Shown here: in pieces, positions 10,545 to 22,207 of the stretch | How the letters are laid out: every line of letters starts with the position of its first letter | How positions within the stretch are numbered: the stretch's first letter is position 1 | Assembly: GCA_037367355.1 (NCBI GenBank) | Contig: CM074698.1 | Location: forward strand, 496,001 to 560,000 | Source: Neoscytalidium dimidiatum | Lineage: Eukaryota > Ascomycota > Dothideomycetes > Botryosphaeriales > Botryosphaeriaceae | Direction: 5' to 3' | Length of the DNA: 64,000 bases | Position numbers and translations under genes: made by a program | Notes under the pieces: generated by a model | What the model was told of the DNA's origin: nothing | Seen by the model: the letters and a program-made list of their open reading frames with translations, nothing else | Database searches by the model: none

Positions 10545-11248
10545 CTACAGGAATTGACGGGCAATAAATGTCAAGGCAACACATGTCAGTAGTGTTAAAT
10601 AAATGCCAATACGAGTATAAGCTACCCCTGACGGTGTAGTGCCCGAGTGTAAAGGTTCGTCATTAGGTTCGTCAGTAGATCGAACAGTATCTCCAGACTA
10701 TAGACCAGCAAAGAGAGAATTAGCCCCCTCGAACTGCTTTCATTGTCCCGCTGAGAGCTAAGACTACGGCACTAGTGGCTGCCAGCGGAGGAGAGCCGTT
10801 CTAGTGCACTCAAATCGGAGAACAGAGTTTCACATTTCGTAAGACAGCACGAGGGATAATCACAAAAGAAAAGCGCTGTGAAATACAGGGGCTACCACAT
10901 ACCTGTCTCATGAGGGTTCCGACAAGCAGGCCATTCAGGACCTTGTAAGCCTCAGTGCTGTGTCCAATATCCTTAAAGGCATCCGAGGCATCTTGACCAG
11001 CGAAGTCTAACAATGTCTGTTCTCCACCACTAGATTAAATTTCATGGTTAACATTCGCAAACCGACGTGTTGCATGCTGGATGGGAGCGTGCTCATACGA
11101 GGCATATGAACTGTTGAATATTCACTTACGGGTGCTCTCGGACGAAATTACTACAGTTATACACCTTATCGTGCATAATGATATAAATATCTCCCTTAGC
11201 AATGTGCTTCGAAACGTCAGAGAGGGTTAATTCTGGAGTTGCGGACAT
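10545..11248 (-). CDS. Cytochrome b5, tail-anchored
   Basis: Three exons: 11248-11130, 11029-10903 and 10697-10545. They encode about 132 residues. Exon 1 begins MSATPELTLSDVSKHIAKGD and ends in the heme-binding REHPGGE motif, which is split by the first intron (GTAAGT donor). Exon 2 carries the rest of the heme fold (LLDFAGQDASDAFKDIGHS), with the second heme histidine in the GHS motif. Exon 3 is a polar linker and a hydrophobic C-terminal helix (GIYLTLLTCVALTFIARQFL), the usual ER tail anchor. The length fits microsomal cytochrome b5. It probably donates the second electron to one or more of the cluster P450s. Splicing of the last intron is slightly uncertain because it is 205 nt, long for this locus. 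Confidence 0.9.
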
Positions 11249-12095
11249 GTTTGTAAATCTGAGAAAGCAGTGCAATATTAGAGGTGTCGAAAACTAAAAG
11301 TACGTAAAACATTTACCCTCTCTCTCAAAACAAGACTTATATAATTCAGTAGACAGAAAGCTTCCTTTTACTAAGTACAAGTTTTCGGACAATTATCCGA
11401 CAATAGCGAATACACCCAGCGATGGCCTGATTCAATAGATTATGCCGAACTATCTACTAATAAACATTCATCCCGAGTCTTCATGGCAAAGAAAATCTGG
11501 ATTTAGAACGCTTGAAACCGCTGACAAAGCGGCGGCGCGGGAGCTTCAGGAAACTGAAATCGCCGAGCTCGGACTCCGACGATGGGGCCGTTGACGGGGC
11601 TAGGATACGGGCAATTTGCACCAATCGGTATGATACTATGACCATAGACGCAGTTTTATGGAGTCTGTTCTGTGTATTGGCCGCCTCGCTAATATGGTTG
11701 GAAGTCGGGAGGGTCGTCATGGTTGGTGGAGACGGCGGATTTACACGGCTCGCTCAAGGGCCTCAAGTTTGAGAAATTCGATTTGCTAAGTAAATACGCA
11801 CGAACGTGCGAAAGCACCACATGGTGAAGTAGAGTGCAACGATATACTTTTACAATTTTCAACTACAGTTTGTGCTGGGAAATCCTTAACAAGCATCTCC
11901 AGCGAGTCTGAATTCTGTCGCTTTTGCTCTGAGCAAGACTTTGCAGTGGCTGTACCGTATAGCATCTCCGCTTCGAGACTCTCCAAAGTGAGGCTGATCA
12001 GTTTTGGCAAACAGACAATCGAAATCGTGAAAGGTTCGAGCCGCAGCATAGTTTGTGGTGCTGCCAACAGAACTTCAGCTCAACAGGCCGCTGTA
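11249..12095. other. Divergent promoter region, cytochrome b5 / MFS transporter
   Basis: 847 bp between two divergent start codons. No convincing gene: the overlapping short frames at 11481-11772 run on both strands without recognisable domains. It contains a TCGGACTCCGA palindrome at 11569-11579. Confidence 0.5.
11569..11579. promoter_or_regulatory. Cluster palindrome TCGGACTCCGA
   Basis: Exact TCGG-N3-CCGA match in the divergent promoter between the cytochrome b5 gene and the DHA1-type MFS transporter, about 320 and 520 bp from their start codons. Probably a binding site for the AflR-like regulator of the cluster. Confidence 0.7.
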
Positions 12096-13697
12096 ATGGA
12101 CGACGACGCAATCCAGGATTCGAATACTGTCTGGTGGGATAGCGACACCGATCCCGCAAATCCGATGAATTGGAGCCAGCCAAAAAAATGGATAAACATC
12201 TGTCTAGTGTCTTTTGTCTGTTTCGTCACACCCCTCGCCTCGTTCATGTTAAGTCCCGGAGTGCCCGATGTCATGAGAGAGTTTGAAACCTCTAGCAACT
12301 TCGTGTCTTCTTTCATTATTTCAATTTACATCCTTGGCTTTGCTGTCGGGCCCTTGGTCCTCGCACCGCTCTCGGAAATCTATGGACGCTCGCCGGTTTA
12401 TCATGTGGGAAATGTCAGCTTTTTGGTCTTTACCATACTTTGCGCCGTATCGAATAGCATGGAAATGCTGATGGTAAGTCGGTTCTTCTCGGGGGTCTTT
12501 GGAGGTCCAGCTGTATCGATTGGCGGAGGAACGGTGGGCGATCTGATGCCCCCAGAGAGTAGAGGCCGTGCGATGGCTATTCGTACAATTGGTCCAATTA
12601 TCGGACCGATAATTGGGCCGATCAGTGGAGGGTTCTTAGTTGAAGCTATAGGGTGGAGATGGGTATTTTGGCTTATGGCCATCCTGGTATGTTTTCGTCA
12701 CTACCACTTCTCTTCATCTTTCCCTTTTCGACATTCAATCTCTTCTTCAACTATTATTACATTCGAGTTATACCACTGACAGGAAGTGGCCTTCTCAGGC
12801 TGGCGTTATGACCGTGGCATGCCTATGCTTTCTCCCGGAAACGTACGCACCCGTGATTCTCGCGCGCAAGGCTGCTCGTCTCCGTAAAGCTACAGGCAAC
12901 CAAGCTCTCCGCTCCAAGCTTGACGATGGGACCTCCCCGGGTGAGAGTTTCCGTTGTTCGATCATCCGGCCTATCCAATTACTCGTCTTCTCATTGACCG
13001 CCGCGTTGTTAGCCGTTTACATTGGTGTTATATACGGAACGTATTTTCTACTCGCCACAACATTCACATTTGTTTTTCAAGAACAATACGGCTTCAGTAG
13101 CGGAATCATTGGCCTTTCATACCTTGGATTCGGTGTGGGTCAAATCCTTGCGGTTATACTCTCTGGGCCTTTGTCCGACTACGCGGTTGCAAAGGCGAAG
13201 ACGCGGAACGGATCGTTGAAGCCAGAAGATCGGCTGCCTTTGTGGCTAATTATGCCGCCGGCGACCTGCATTCCGATTGGACTTTTTATCTTCGGCTGGA
13301 CCGTGCAGTACAAGACGCATTGGATTGTTCCTCTAGTTGGCAATGCAATTTTCGGATACGGGTTGGTTTTCTGCGTGGTAAGATACCCTCGATAATCCAA
13401 GGAAGACCTCCAAGCTATGGAATTAATGGACTTTCACAGACAACTATTCAGACCTACCTTGTCGATTCATTCACCCTATATGCTGCCTCTGCCATAGCTG
13501 CCAATACGGTTCTGCGAAGCCTCTTCGGAGCATTGCTACCCCTTGTGGGTCTGGACATGTATGACAGCCTTGGGTATGGATGGGGCAACTCACTGCTGGG
13601 GTTCGTCGCACTAGCACTGATTCCAATTCCGGCGGTATTCAGTATCTTTGGTGAACACATCCGAAATAGAGGAATATCGCGGTACCGTACATTTTAA
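12096..13697 (+). CDS. MFS transporter, DHA1 drug:H+ antiporter type
   Basis: Three exons: 12096-12686, 12799-13377 and 13440-13697. They encode about 475 residues. The N-terminal [14 protein letters not shown] is the standard lead-in of fungal DHA1 multidrug transporters. Repeated hydrophobic helices follow, with the motif A region [12 protein letters not shown] between helices 2 and 3 and a glycine-rich helix 5 (motif C region) expanded to [14 protein letters not shown]. The acidic N-terminus and central cytoplasmic loop are normal for the family. Likely role: export of the sesquiterpenoid product at the plasma membrane. It lies divergent from cytochrome b5 across a promoter with a cluster palindrome. 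Both introns have GTATGT/GTAAGA donors and the frame is intact. Confidence 0.9.
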
Positions 13698-14546
13698 ATC
13701 AAAGGGCCACATTCGTGGAGAGAAATCGAAACATATAGTCGTTTGCGTAGGCTTTTTTTTTTTTTTTTCCAAACTTGAGTAAAGGACTGGCCAGGTCCGT
13801 ATGGACGATCGATGAAATTGGACATTGGAAGGGAGCACAGAAAAATCGGAGGTGCCAACCGCTTTCGAGGCCTTTATCAATGCCAGCAATTCAAGTAAAA
13901 GATGAGCGCTGATAGAGAGCGAAGTTTCCTGGGCTGGGAGCATACTACAAGTTGACTGCGCAGCGATGGCCTCTTTTTAGTCACTGAGGTTCGGTGATGC
14001 TATCTGTGATACCGCGGGAAAATACATCTACGCTTCCGATAACTCAGCAAATTTTTGAGCGTCCCTGTAAATGATGATGTGTAAGTAAGTGTGATTGTTG
14101 ATATAGTAATTGATGGTGCTAACGGTGCCCCTTTCCTCCTTCCAGCACAGCTGAAACCATGTAGTTCATTACTTGATAGTCTGAAAACCAAGACTTGATA
14201 AGAACTACACCTGTGAACTTTAGATCGCTAGACCGTAGAATAGATCATTTTTTCATATTACGATCACCAACTGCGATGAAGCGTGCACGCGACAGTGGAT
14301 ACTAGTGCATTTCAAAGCTCGGCAGCCGAGGCAGCTTTAGAAACCACCGACTTGAGCTTTCGTTTCTCGGACCTTTGACTCTAGCGCTGTGGGCTCATAC
14401 TGCAGCGCTGTAGCTAATATTAAAAGTCCGTTCATAGGAAAGTTAAAAACGTGTAGTTTGCAAAATCTCCCGGCCTAGTATCGACAACAGATTCTTCTGA
14501 TTTAACCTTATTCAGTTACTTCGCTGGACAAGTCTCTTCCTGACAG
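13698..14546. other. Intergenic promoter region of the sugar-porter-like gene
   Basis: 849 bp without a supported gene. A T-run sits near 13751-13768 and a TCGGCAGCCGA palindrome at 14319-14329. Confidence 0.5.
14319..14329. promoter_or_regulatory. Cluster palindrome TCGGCAGCCGA
   Basis: Exact TCGG-N3-CCGA match about 220 bp upstream of the maltose-type MFS start codon. It argues that this sugar-porter-like gene belongs to the cluster regulon. Confidence 0.65.
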
Positions 14547-16219
14547 ATGGCTTCCACTTCCACATGGATTGAGACCGTTGATCTCAACCCGCCATTGGCG
14601 TCCTCGGACGCACTCGACGCATCAACGGCGGAGCATGAAATGACGTTTTTGCAGGCTATTCGCGTTCATCGCAAAGCGGCGATCTGGTCGGCCGTAGTGT
14701 CTTTGGCCACCATTATGGACGGCTACGATCTGCAGATCATCACCGCGCTCTACGGCTACCCCAGTTTCCAGAAGAAATATGGTGTGCAGCTCGACGACGG
14801 CACATATTCCATACCGGCATCGTGGCAACTAGGGCTCAACCTGGCTTCCAATCTCGGTCTAGTTGTTGGCGGCTTCTTGAACGGCTGGCTGGTCGAACAC
14901 GTTGGGCCAAGACGGATGATGATCTTGTCATACATCTCTCTGACTGGATTTATATTCGTTTCATTCTTCGCGCCTAGCATCGAGGTACTGCTAGTTGGTT
15001 GTTTGCTTTGCGGGCTGCCCTGGGGTGTGTTTGCCACAATCGCACCGTTGTACGCCGCTGAGGTATGCCCGCTTGCTCTGCGGAGCTATCTCACAACCTA
15101 TGTCAGCTTAGCCTGGATCGCCGGGCGCATAGTTGGTACGGGAGTCCTCCAAGGCATGATCCACAATCCTACTCAATGGTCGTACCGCGTCCCCTTCGCA
15201 CTGCAATGGATTTGGCCTGTGCCGTTAGCTTTAGCAGTTTGGTTCGCACCTGAATCCCCCTGGTGGCAGGTGCGCAGAGGCCGTCTCGCCTCCGCCGAAG
15301 CGACGATGAGGCGGCTGACCAGCCGACAGTCCCAAGCAGAAGTAGACGAAGCAGCCAGAAAAGCTGTCGCCATGATGGCCCACACAGTGCAAACCGAAAA
15401 GGACCTCAATATTGGCAGCAACTACATTGATTGCTTCCGCGGCACAAATCTCCGAAGGACCGAGGTTGCATCAGTTTCTTGGGGTGGCCAAGTTCTTGCC
15501 GGGTTCGCGATACAGAACTACATGACCTACTTCTTCACACTCGCCGGGCTGACGTCCGGCAACGCGTTGAAGTTGAGCCTGGGTGTATTTGGTGCTGCTT
15601 TTGTGTGTACCTTGTTCTCTTGGTTCTTGCAGTCACGGTTTGGACGGAGACAGATTTACATCATCGGGCTCTGTGTCCTGGCACCCGTTATGCTCCTGGT
15701 TGCTCTGCGTATGTTTTCCTCAAGTATTACAGCGAGCACGTTCCTAGACGCGCTGACATTTTCCGGATAGTGGACTTCGGCTCCGCTAGCTCTGCGCGCT
15801 ACTGGGGTCAATGCTCGATGATAGTTATCTGGTACGGCGTTTTCGGCCTCTCCGTTGGTCCCATCCCATTTGCCATCGCGACGGAAGTCCCAGCGAGCCG
15901 GCTTCGTGCCAAGACCATCACCCTCAGCCGGAATACGTATTATTTATTTTCTACAATCAATATTGTTGTGACGCCCTATCTGCTCAATCCGACAGCGGCT
16001 AATCTGAAGGGCAAAGCGGCTTTCCCTGCGGCCGGCTTCTCGCTGGTGCTGCTAATTTGGGCTTGGTTTCGACTGCCAGAAACAAAGGGGAGGACCTTCG
16101 AAGAGCTGGATATTATGTTCGAAAAGAAAATTCCAGCAAGGATGTTCGGGAGCCTGGTTTTCGACGTTCGCGATCCGGAGAGAGGTCACAGCATTGCAAT
16201 CGAGAACTCGAAGGGCTGA
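14547..16219 (+). CDS. MFS sugar porter (maltose/alpha-glucoside:H+ symporter type)
   Basis: Two exons (14547-15708 and 15771-16219; donor GTATGT), about 536 residues. Family landmarks are MDGYDLQIITALYGYPSF in helix 1, the helix 4-6 loop with VGPRR, PESPWWQVRRGR at the end of the first half, and PETKGRTFEELDIMFEKKI after helix 12. These are diagnostic of the fungal maltose permease branch of the sugar porters. The family normally imports disaccharides or hexoses with protons. Inside a terpenoid cluster it could import carbon for precursor supply or have been recruited for another polar substrate; sequence alone does not decide. No damage is seen. Confidence 0.9.
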
Positions 16220-17104
16220 AATATCCCGAGAACAGTACAAGAGCAGGAATGTGTAGGAAAAAATGTTCAGAGTAGACACTGCCACTTCTTACTCTAAACA
16301 TGGAGACAAATCTCGTAAAACCTTGTGTTACGCTACGAACCCAGGTGAAGGATCGCAACCGGGCGAAAGACACGAAGCCGCGAAGCGAAGGGATATCAGC
16401 AACAAAAAAAATCGAAATCACTTGGGAACTAGATTTTCATGCACACCAAATATACTCGTCTTTCCTGTATTAAAGTGGGTTTGGCAAAGCCATATCTGCC
16501 ACATCTGCAACCGCACTTACCTACTGGGTGCTACCCGCTGTTGCTTCGCCGACGGCCACTACATCGCGGCGCAAATGCGGCGCAGCAAAATTATTCCGAT
16601 GATGAAGAAGATTAAGAAACATCAAGGATACTCCAGCAAATTTGACATTACCGCATAGAAGGTGTTCAGCTGAGAGCGCCTCCTGAGCGAGGAGGCCGCT
16701 CGCAATATCTCGTTCGGCGATTCTGTTGACCTCAGCGATATCTCTATTAGTAGTAGTAATAGTAGCATGTGTAGCTCTTCCATAACGCTAATACTAGCAA
16801 GGGATTCGTAGAAGAGCAACTGATACCGCGGCTGTTTGTTGTAACCGGTATCGTGTTGTAGCAAACCTCGTAAGTAACTTTCATTCGTCGTGTCTGTCTC
16901 TTCAGCCGAGAGAGAGCGGAGGAGCTAAACTACCCAGCGGTGCTAGTGCCGCGCTAAGCGCACCTGCCATAACACTGTTGATGCCGCTGAGGCTCGCAGT
17001 ACGGCAAATGAAGGAGTACTTGTTATTATAGAGATTCTCGTAAACTGCAATTCAATTCTGCTACATTATTTCCATAATGCATGTACTGTACATTGATACC
17101 ACTG
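16220..17104. other. Intergenic between convergent sugar porter and P450 genes
   Basis: 885 bp with no supported gene. A short TAG/TAA triplet repeat lies near 16745-16770. Confidence 0.5.
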
Positions 17105-18900
17105 TTACGAAAAATGAATCTCTTCCTGGCGTCTCCGAATTTCAAGATTGGTGTTTGGATCTGTCATTAAGAAAGTACCGTATGGTCGTGTTTTTGGGAC
17201 CGAGTCTGGCGCTAATCTCCAATCGTACTTTAGGAGTAAGTGAACAAGGGCAATTTTCACTTCATTCGCAGCAAAGAATCGACCCGGGCACGCCTGTTGG
17301 CCATGTCCCCAGCCAAGGTGAGTTGGACCTGTGCTGACAAGCTGGGACGCGTTCTCTTTCCCCGGCAACTGACGCATGTTGTAGAAGCGATAGCCATCCC
17401 ACTTCTCTGGTGCATCATATACGCTGGCATCCCACATAAGATGTGAAGATACCGATATCATCTCGCCCTTTCGGATGATAGTGCCGTCGGACAGGCGAAC
17501 GTCCTGAAGGGCGAGTCTGCGCATTGAAGCTACGGGTCGTAAGTTAGCCATTACATTACAAGATCCCACGGGATTCCTACCGATATTTATAGGCTTCAAG
17601 CGCTGCGTTTCCTTGATAACACTGTCCAGCAGCTTCAGGTTGTAAAACGACGTTTTATCCATGCCTCCTGCACACACACTGACGATCTCGTCACGCAGCG
17701 GCTGAATAATTTCGGGACGCTGGGCAAGGTCTGACATGACCTGGCATATCAAGTCGGTGGTAGTATTGATGGCTGAGAGGGATAAGAAGAGCTGAGTCAA
17801 AGCCGGGTCGTAGGGAGCTCCGTTGGAGTTTCGTTCGAACCAGTCTATCGCATCGCTAAGCTCAACGCCCTTATCGCTAGCATGGAGAGTGAGACGTTCT
17901 TTACGACGCTGCTCTATCACTGGAGTGATAATTCTGCGAGCATCTCGAACAAGTCCGCTCAGTTTGCGACAACTGGGTATGAACCAATGCACGAAATACC
18001 GTGCTTTGACCGGCCACACGCGAAGTTGCTCGGCGGCCGCGATCACACACGTGGTATATTGACCAGTGACTTTCAGCCATTCCTCATTCCGACACATCTG
18101 CTTGCCCAAGAACACTCGAGAAGACATTCTTGATACAAGGGGTAGAACGGAACTTTTCAAGTGAATTTGGTGCCATTCTATTTTCTGGTCTTAGCTGGAA
18201 GGACCATCTTCCATCAAAAACATAACTCACCTTCGTTGTCGGTGAAGATATCCGATAATGCTAGCCCAGCCTCTTCAGACAGAGCACCTGTTACCTTATC
18301 TATAATACAAATCACTGTTAAAAACTTCGTTGTGAACGTACGTCTAGGGATGTGACAAGCGTTACTTACTAAGGGACTTAGTAAGTTCCTTTACAATAAC
18401 CTGCACAACAAGCTCCCTATCCTGAACGCCTGGTCTGAAGCCATCAAAGCCGGGGATATGAGAATGAAAAACCTTAAAAGAACGTCAATAGACTGTCTCG
18501 TAGTAGATGTGAGCATTCTTACGTTTTCCAGTGTTCTGGAAAAACTGAGACGTGGATCATTCCGGATCTCGTCTGCCACTGATGGAGGTAAGATAGTCAT
18601 CATGCCGATATCAGAGACAGCCCGAACTGGCCTTTCGGGATGCTTCTTAAACCAATCCCAGATCATATCTCCCCCACGAGCGATAAAGGCTTTCCGGGAC
18701 CGAGAATACGTAAATTCGAACGGCTTTTTCGGATTGAGAAGTGAGATGTTAGACATAGAAAATGGGAAAAGGTATAATGAGAGCAGGACAGCAAAGAGAA
18801 TTAGAGAGAGAACAGAATTAGGATTCTGTAGGCTGCTAGCGCCAACTAGCCATGTGTCGGTGACAAAACCTTCCGCCATGATGAGGTATTGAGTAGGCAT
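17105..18900 (-). CDS. Cytochrome P450, CYP503 (ent-kaurene oxidase-like) type, copy 1
   Basis: A multi-exon gene with introns near 18473-18522, 18305-18365, about 18180-18230 and 17530-17585. The N-terminus has one membrane helix (SVLSLILFAVLLSLYLFPF). The I-helix reads LSAINTTTDLI, the K-helix ETQRLKP supplies ExxR, and the heme loop GWGHGQQACPGRFFAANE carries the cysteine ligand. FGHG-x-x-ACPGRFFA-x-(N/S)E is typical of gibberellin ent-kaurene oxidase-like fungal P450s. Two in-frame ATGs, at 18900 and 18879, could start the protein. It is divergent from the SDR gene, sharing a 261-bp promoter with a cluster palindrome. A close paralogue lies at 37728-39526 and a dead relative at 5395-6556. 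Confidence 0.92.
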
Positions 18901-19026
18901 TTGATGTAGGGCCTTGCAAAAAGTTATCCCAGACAGTTTAGTAGGAACTTGAAGCTGGAAGATGGAACTTAATTATGCTAGATGTTTGCAGCTGGAGTCC
19001 TACAAAATACCGAGTAGGCATCTACC

Positions 19027-19037
19027 TCGGACTCCGA
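19027..19037. promoter_or_regulatory. Cluster palindrome TCGGACTCCGA
   Basis: Exact TCGG-N3-CCGA match in the 261-bp divergent promoter of the P450 (start 18900) and SDR (start 19162), with about the same distance to each start codon. The best placed site for coordinate control of two genes. Confidence 0.75.
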
Positions 19038-19161
19038 AAATTTGGTAGGTATGCATCGGCATAAAGTTGGAAGATTTCGGCTAGTTATATGATGCTTAAG
19101 GATAACGCCGATACTGCTACCTCATAATCACAGCTTTGATTCCTATTCTATTGCTCTAAAC

Positions 19162-20044
19162 ATGTCCTTCTCTGATAAAGTCTGTCTTGTTACCGGCGGC
19201 GGCCGCGGCTTAGGGAGAGCCATCGCCGAGGCCTACTTGAAAGCCGGCGCTCTTGTTTATATCTGTGATATTAACTCCAACTGCCTCGAGAATACGCTTG
19301 CAGAGTTTTCAGATCGCTATTTTGGTCGAATATCAGGCATCGTCGCTGATGTTACAGATGAGTCTGCTGTTCAGGACGCAGTTTCCAGGACGGTAAGCTC
19401 TTTTGGGCATCTGGATATCCTTATCAACAATGCAGGAATTGTAGACAAGTACAAATCAATGCCTCCTCGTCTGCATATCTGCTGACTTGTGTTGAAGATG
19501 GGATCCTGTCGGCACACTCGAGCGGGTCGTCTGGGACCGCGTAATCGCTACCAACCTTACCGGTCCCTACCTTTTCAGCAAACTGGCAGTGCTACAGATG
19601 TTGAAACAAGCGGCTGGCGGCGTCATTATCAATATTGCCTCTCCTGCGGCTGTGAAGGGTAGCGTGGGTGGTATGTATACTCGTGTTCGTGAACGAATAA
19701 GACTATGCTGATAAACTATCTGTAAACCAGGAGCTGCCTACGTGTCAAGCAAAGCGGGCCTCGTCGGCTTGACGAAAAACACGGCGGCCTTCTATAACAA
19801 GAAGAATATTCGGTGCGTTGCGCTGATCCCCGGGTCCATGACGACACCCATTGTGGAGGAGACGGCGAAGGTTCCAAATCTAAACAAAGAGGGAATTGCG
19901 CGAATGAGAGAGGCAACCACAACGGAGCGCCAAGTGTGTGATATCGATGATGTGGTTCAAATGATCTTGTTCTATTCAACGAATAGTGCACGCGTCGCTA
20001 ATGGTGCCATTGTAACGGCAGATGGCGGTTGGTTAGCTTTTTAG
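19162..20044 (+). CDS. Short-chain dehydrogenase/reductase (classical SDR)
   Basis: Three exons: 19162-19448, 19498-19670 and 19731-20044. They encode 257 residues. The cofactor loop TGGGRGLG, the NNAG motif, the catalytic serine in NIASPAA and the YVSSK Tyr-Lys pair are all present, and DGGWLAF is the normal C-terminus. The first intron (GTACAA donor) joins to DKWDPVGTLERVVWDRV, as expected of the family. Likely role: NAD(P)-dependent oxidation of a terpene alcohol or reduction of a ketone in the pathway. It shares a promoter with a P450. Confidence 0.93.
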
Positions 20045-20437
20045 ATATAATGTTAGGCTACTTGATTGTGCATCCATACTTATAATTCGGGAGTTTCTCT
20101 GTTGTAACGTGTTTAGATAAGTTTGTTGGTTTTTAACCTATTCTAAGACGTTTGAAACGAAATGTTACAACTGTGAGGATCGAGCGGTAGACATCTAGTA
20201 GCCAGAGGCACAAAAGCTTAGACTGATAAACAGATGATTAAATGAGAGGGCTCTATACTGGAGTCGACCAGTCGAGGTTGTATCCTCAGGCATAGCCCTT
20301 CGCACCTTCGCCTGCGGGACATCGTCTCTGCCTAGTCCGTTGCTTATCTCTCCGCCTACTGTTCTAAGTATGACAATTTATAAGTTAATGATTTTCATTT
20401 TAATAGCTATCTTACAAGTGTACCTTTCGCCTGCGCC

Positions 20438-22207
20438 TTAATTACGTACTACAGGCTTCAAAGTACACATCAATGGAGGCTTTACCCAGTTCACGTAAAC
20501 AAGCTGATCATCCCAATTCATTGACTCAGGACAGAGCTCCAGGTCGTAATTCCAGAGAATATTCGCCATGATGCGCCGGATTACCATATGCGCCAAGCTG
20601 TACATAGATAAAATCAGCCTCCATCCAAAGACGATAGAAAGTAGGAATATGACAACGGTCCGGAGTCCCTTACTTTTTCCCTATGCAATTTCTTGGTCCG
20701 TAGAGAAATGGCTGCACTGAGTCTAACACATCATTTGCATACTTCTCCTCTGGCTTTTCTAGCCACCGTTCAGGCGCAAAGTTGTCTGGATCGTTGAAGT
20801 GCGCTTTCATGCGATGCGCCGAGAAGGGGCTCACAAAGACGGTCGTTCCCGCAGCTATTAGCCTCCCTGAAATGATCGTGCCTCCAGGTGGCACAACTCG
20901 TGGCATGCCCGATGGCGCTGGCGGATAAAGGCGTAAAGCTTCTTGAATACAGGCACGTAGGAAAGGGAGCTGCGCGAGACGTGAGGCATCCATCTCTGAT
21001 GGATCAGTGAAAGCTCCACGGATTTCTTTACTCAGCGCAGCCATCTTGTCTGGATTGCTGAGCAGAAAGTATGTCAAACCGGAGAGGAGAGTCGACGGGG
21101 ATTCGCTTCCAGCCCCCATCACCACGCCACCGATAGCGTACATCTCGTTTAGATTAATACCTTTCTCATCCCCATCATGGCGTAAGACAACGCTCCATAT
21201 GTCTTGTCCTTCGGCTCGATTCTCAAGACGAGTATCGACAAGGTGTCGAGTAAATTCTCCATGCAAGTTCAGTTCTCTGGAAAGCTTCGGAGGGACCAAG
21301 ATACGCCGTATGATTGTCCCCAACAGTGGATAGCTGGCTTTGATCGCCGGCAAAAGCGCGAATGATTTGATCGCGCCGTGGAGAGCGAGTGCCCACGGGT
21401 GGTAATCCGGATTCTCTAACATATTGAGAGACGCCCCAAACGCTATGTCAGCTATGATGTCAAAGAGACAAAAGTTGTACATCATCGACATATCAACACC
21501 CTCGGATGTACACTTGTCTAGTTTCTTGATAAGAATGTCAATGTGTTTCTGCATGGAAGGTTGATGCTCGTACAACGCCCTTTCGGAGAATGCGTGAGCT
21601 AATAGCCGGCGTTGACGAGCATGGTCTTCATCGTGTGCCCTTTAAATGACGCAGTCAATTAATGTAAACCACGCTTTTGGCAAGGGAAGTTATAAGAGCA
21701 TCCGATATCCATATTCTTCCTCTGAGGCTCTTGAAACTTACCTAGTAATGCCGTTCGACCCAACAAGGTCAGGGCCATATAGATTCATATCTGCTTCAAC
21801 TATTAGCCTTTCTACCTCATCCCGGAGCCAAGTAGTTACCTTTAGGCAACGGAGGTTTCCCTCCCATCCTATGGCCGTATATATCCTTCCAAGCATCTAC
21901 GGATATGAAAGACAGCTGTCTTGGTGCAATACGAACGACTTCTCCATACTGCTCATGGAGTTTTTTTATCCATCTGATTTGATGACCACGAGAGCGGTTC
22001 AAGATGAACGGAAAGTGGCTGGCAGCAGCGAGTCTGGGTCCCGGTATGTTTCGCAAGGGATGAAAGTAAAGATTATATACTACTGAAATCGTAGCATATA
22101 GAATCTACGAAGAGTTCAGTAAGCTATAGGATTTGAAGATAAAGTACTATACATACAACTGCAAGGGCGGCTGCTTCGAGACCGACTAGAGATGTTGTGA
22201 ATGTCAT
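20438..22207 (-). CDS. Cytochrome P450, CYP65 (isotrichodermin C-15 hydroxylase-like) type, copy 1
   Basis: Exon 1 starts at 22207 with a short hydrophobic segment. Exon 2 gives YFHPLRNIPGPRLAAASHFP and RIAPRQLSFISVDAWKDIYG, and a large exon spans 21575-20690. The I-helix reads GGVVMGAGSESPSTLL; the acid-alcohol pair is Glu-Ser rather than Glu-Thr. Further on are the ExxR helix IQEALRLYPP, APERW and the heme loop FLYGPRNCIGK. The final exon (about 20616-20438) encodes LAHMVIRRIMANILWNYDLEL to the stop at 20438. The heme loop is followed directly by an intron (donor GTAAGG). Likely an ER-bound oxygenase acting on the terpene scaffold. No frameshifts seen. Confidence 0.9.
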
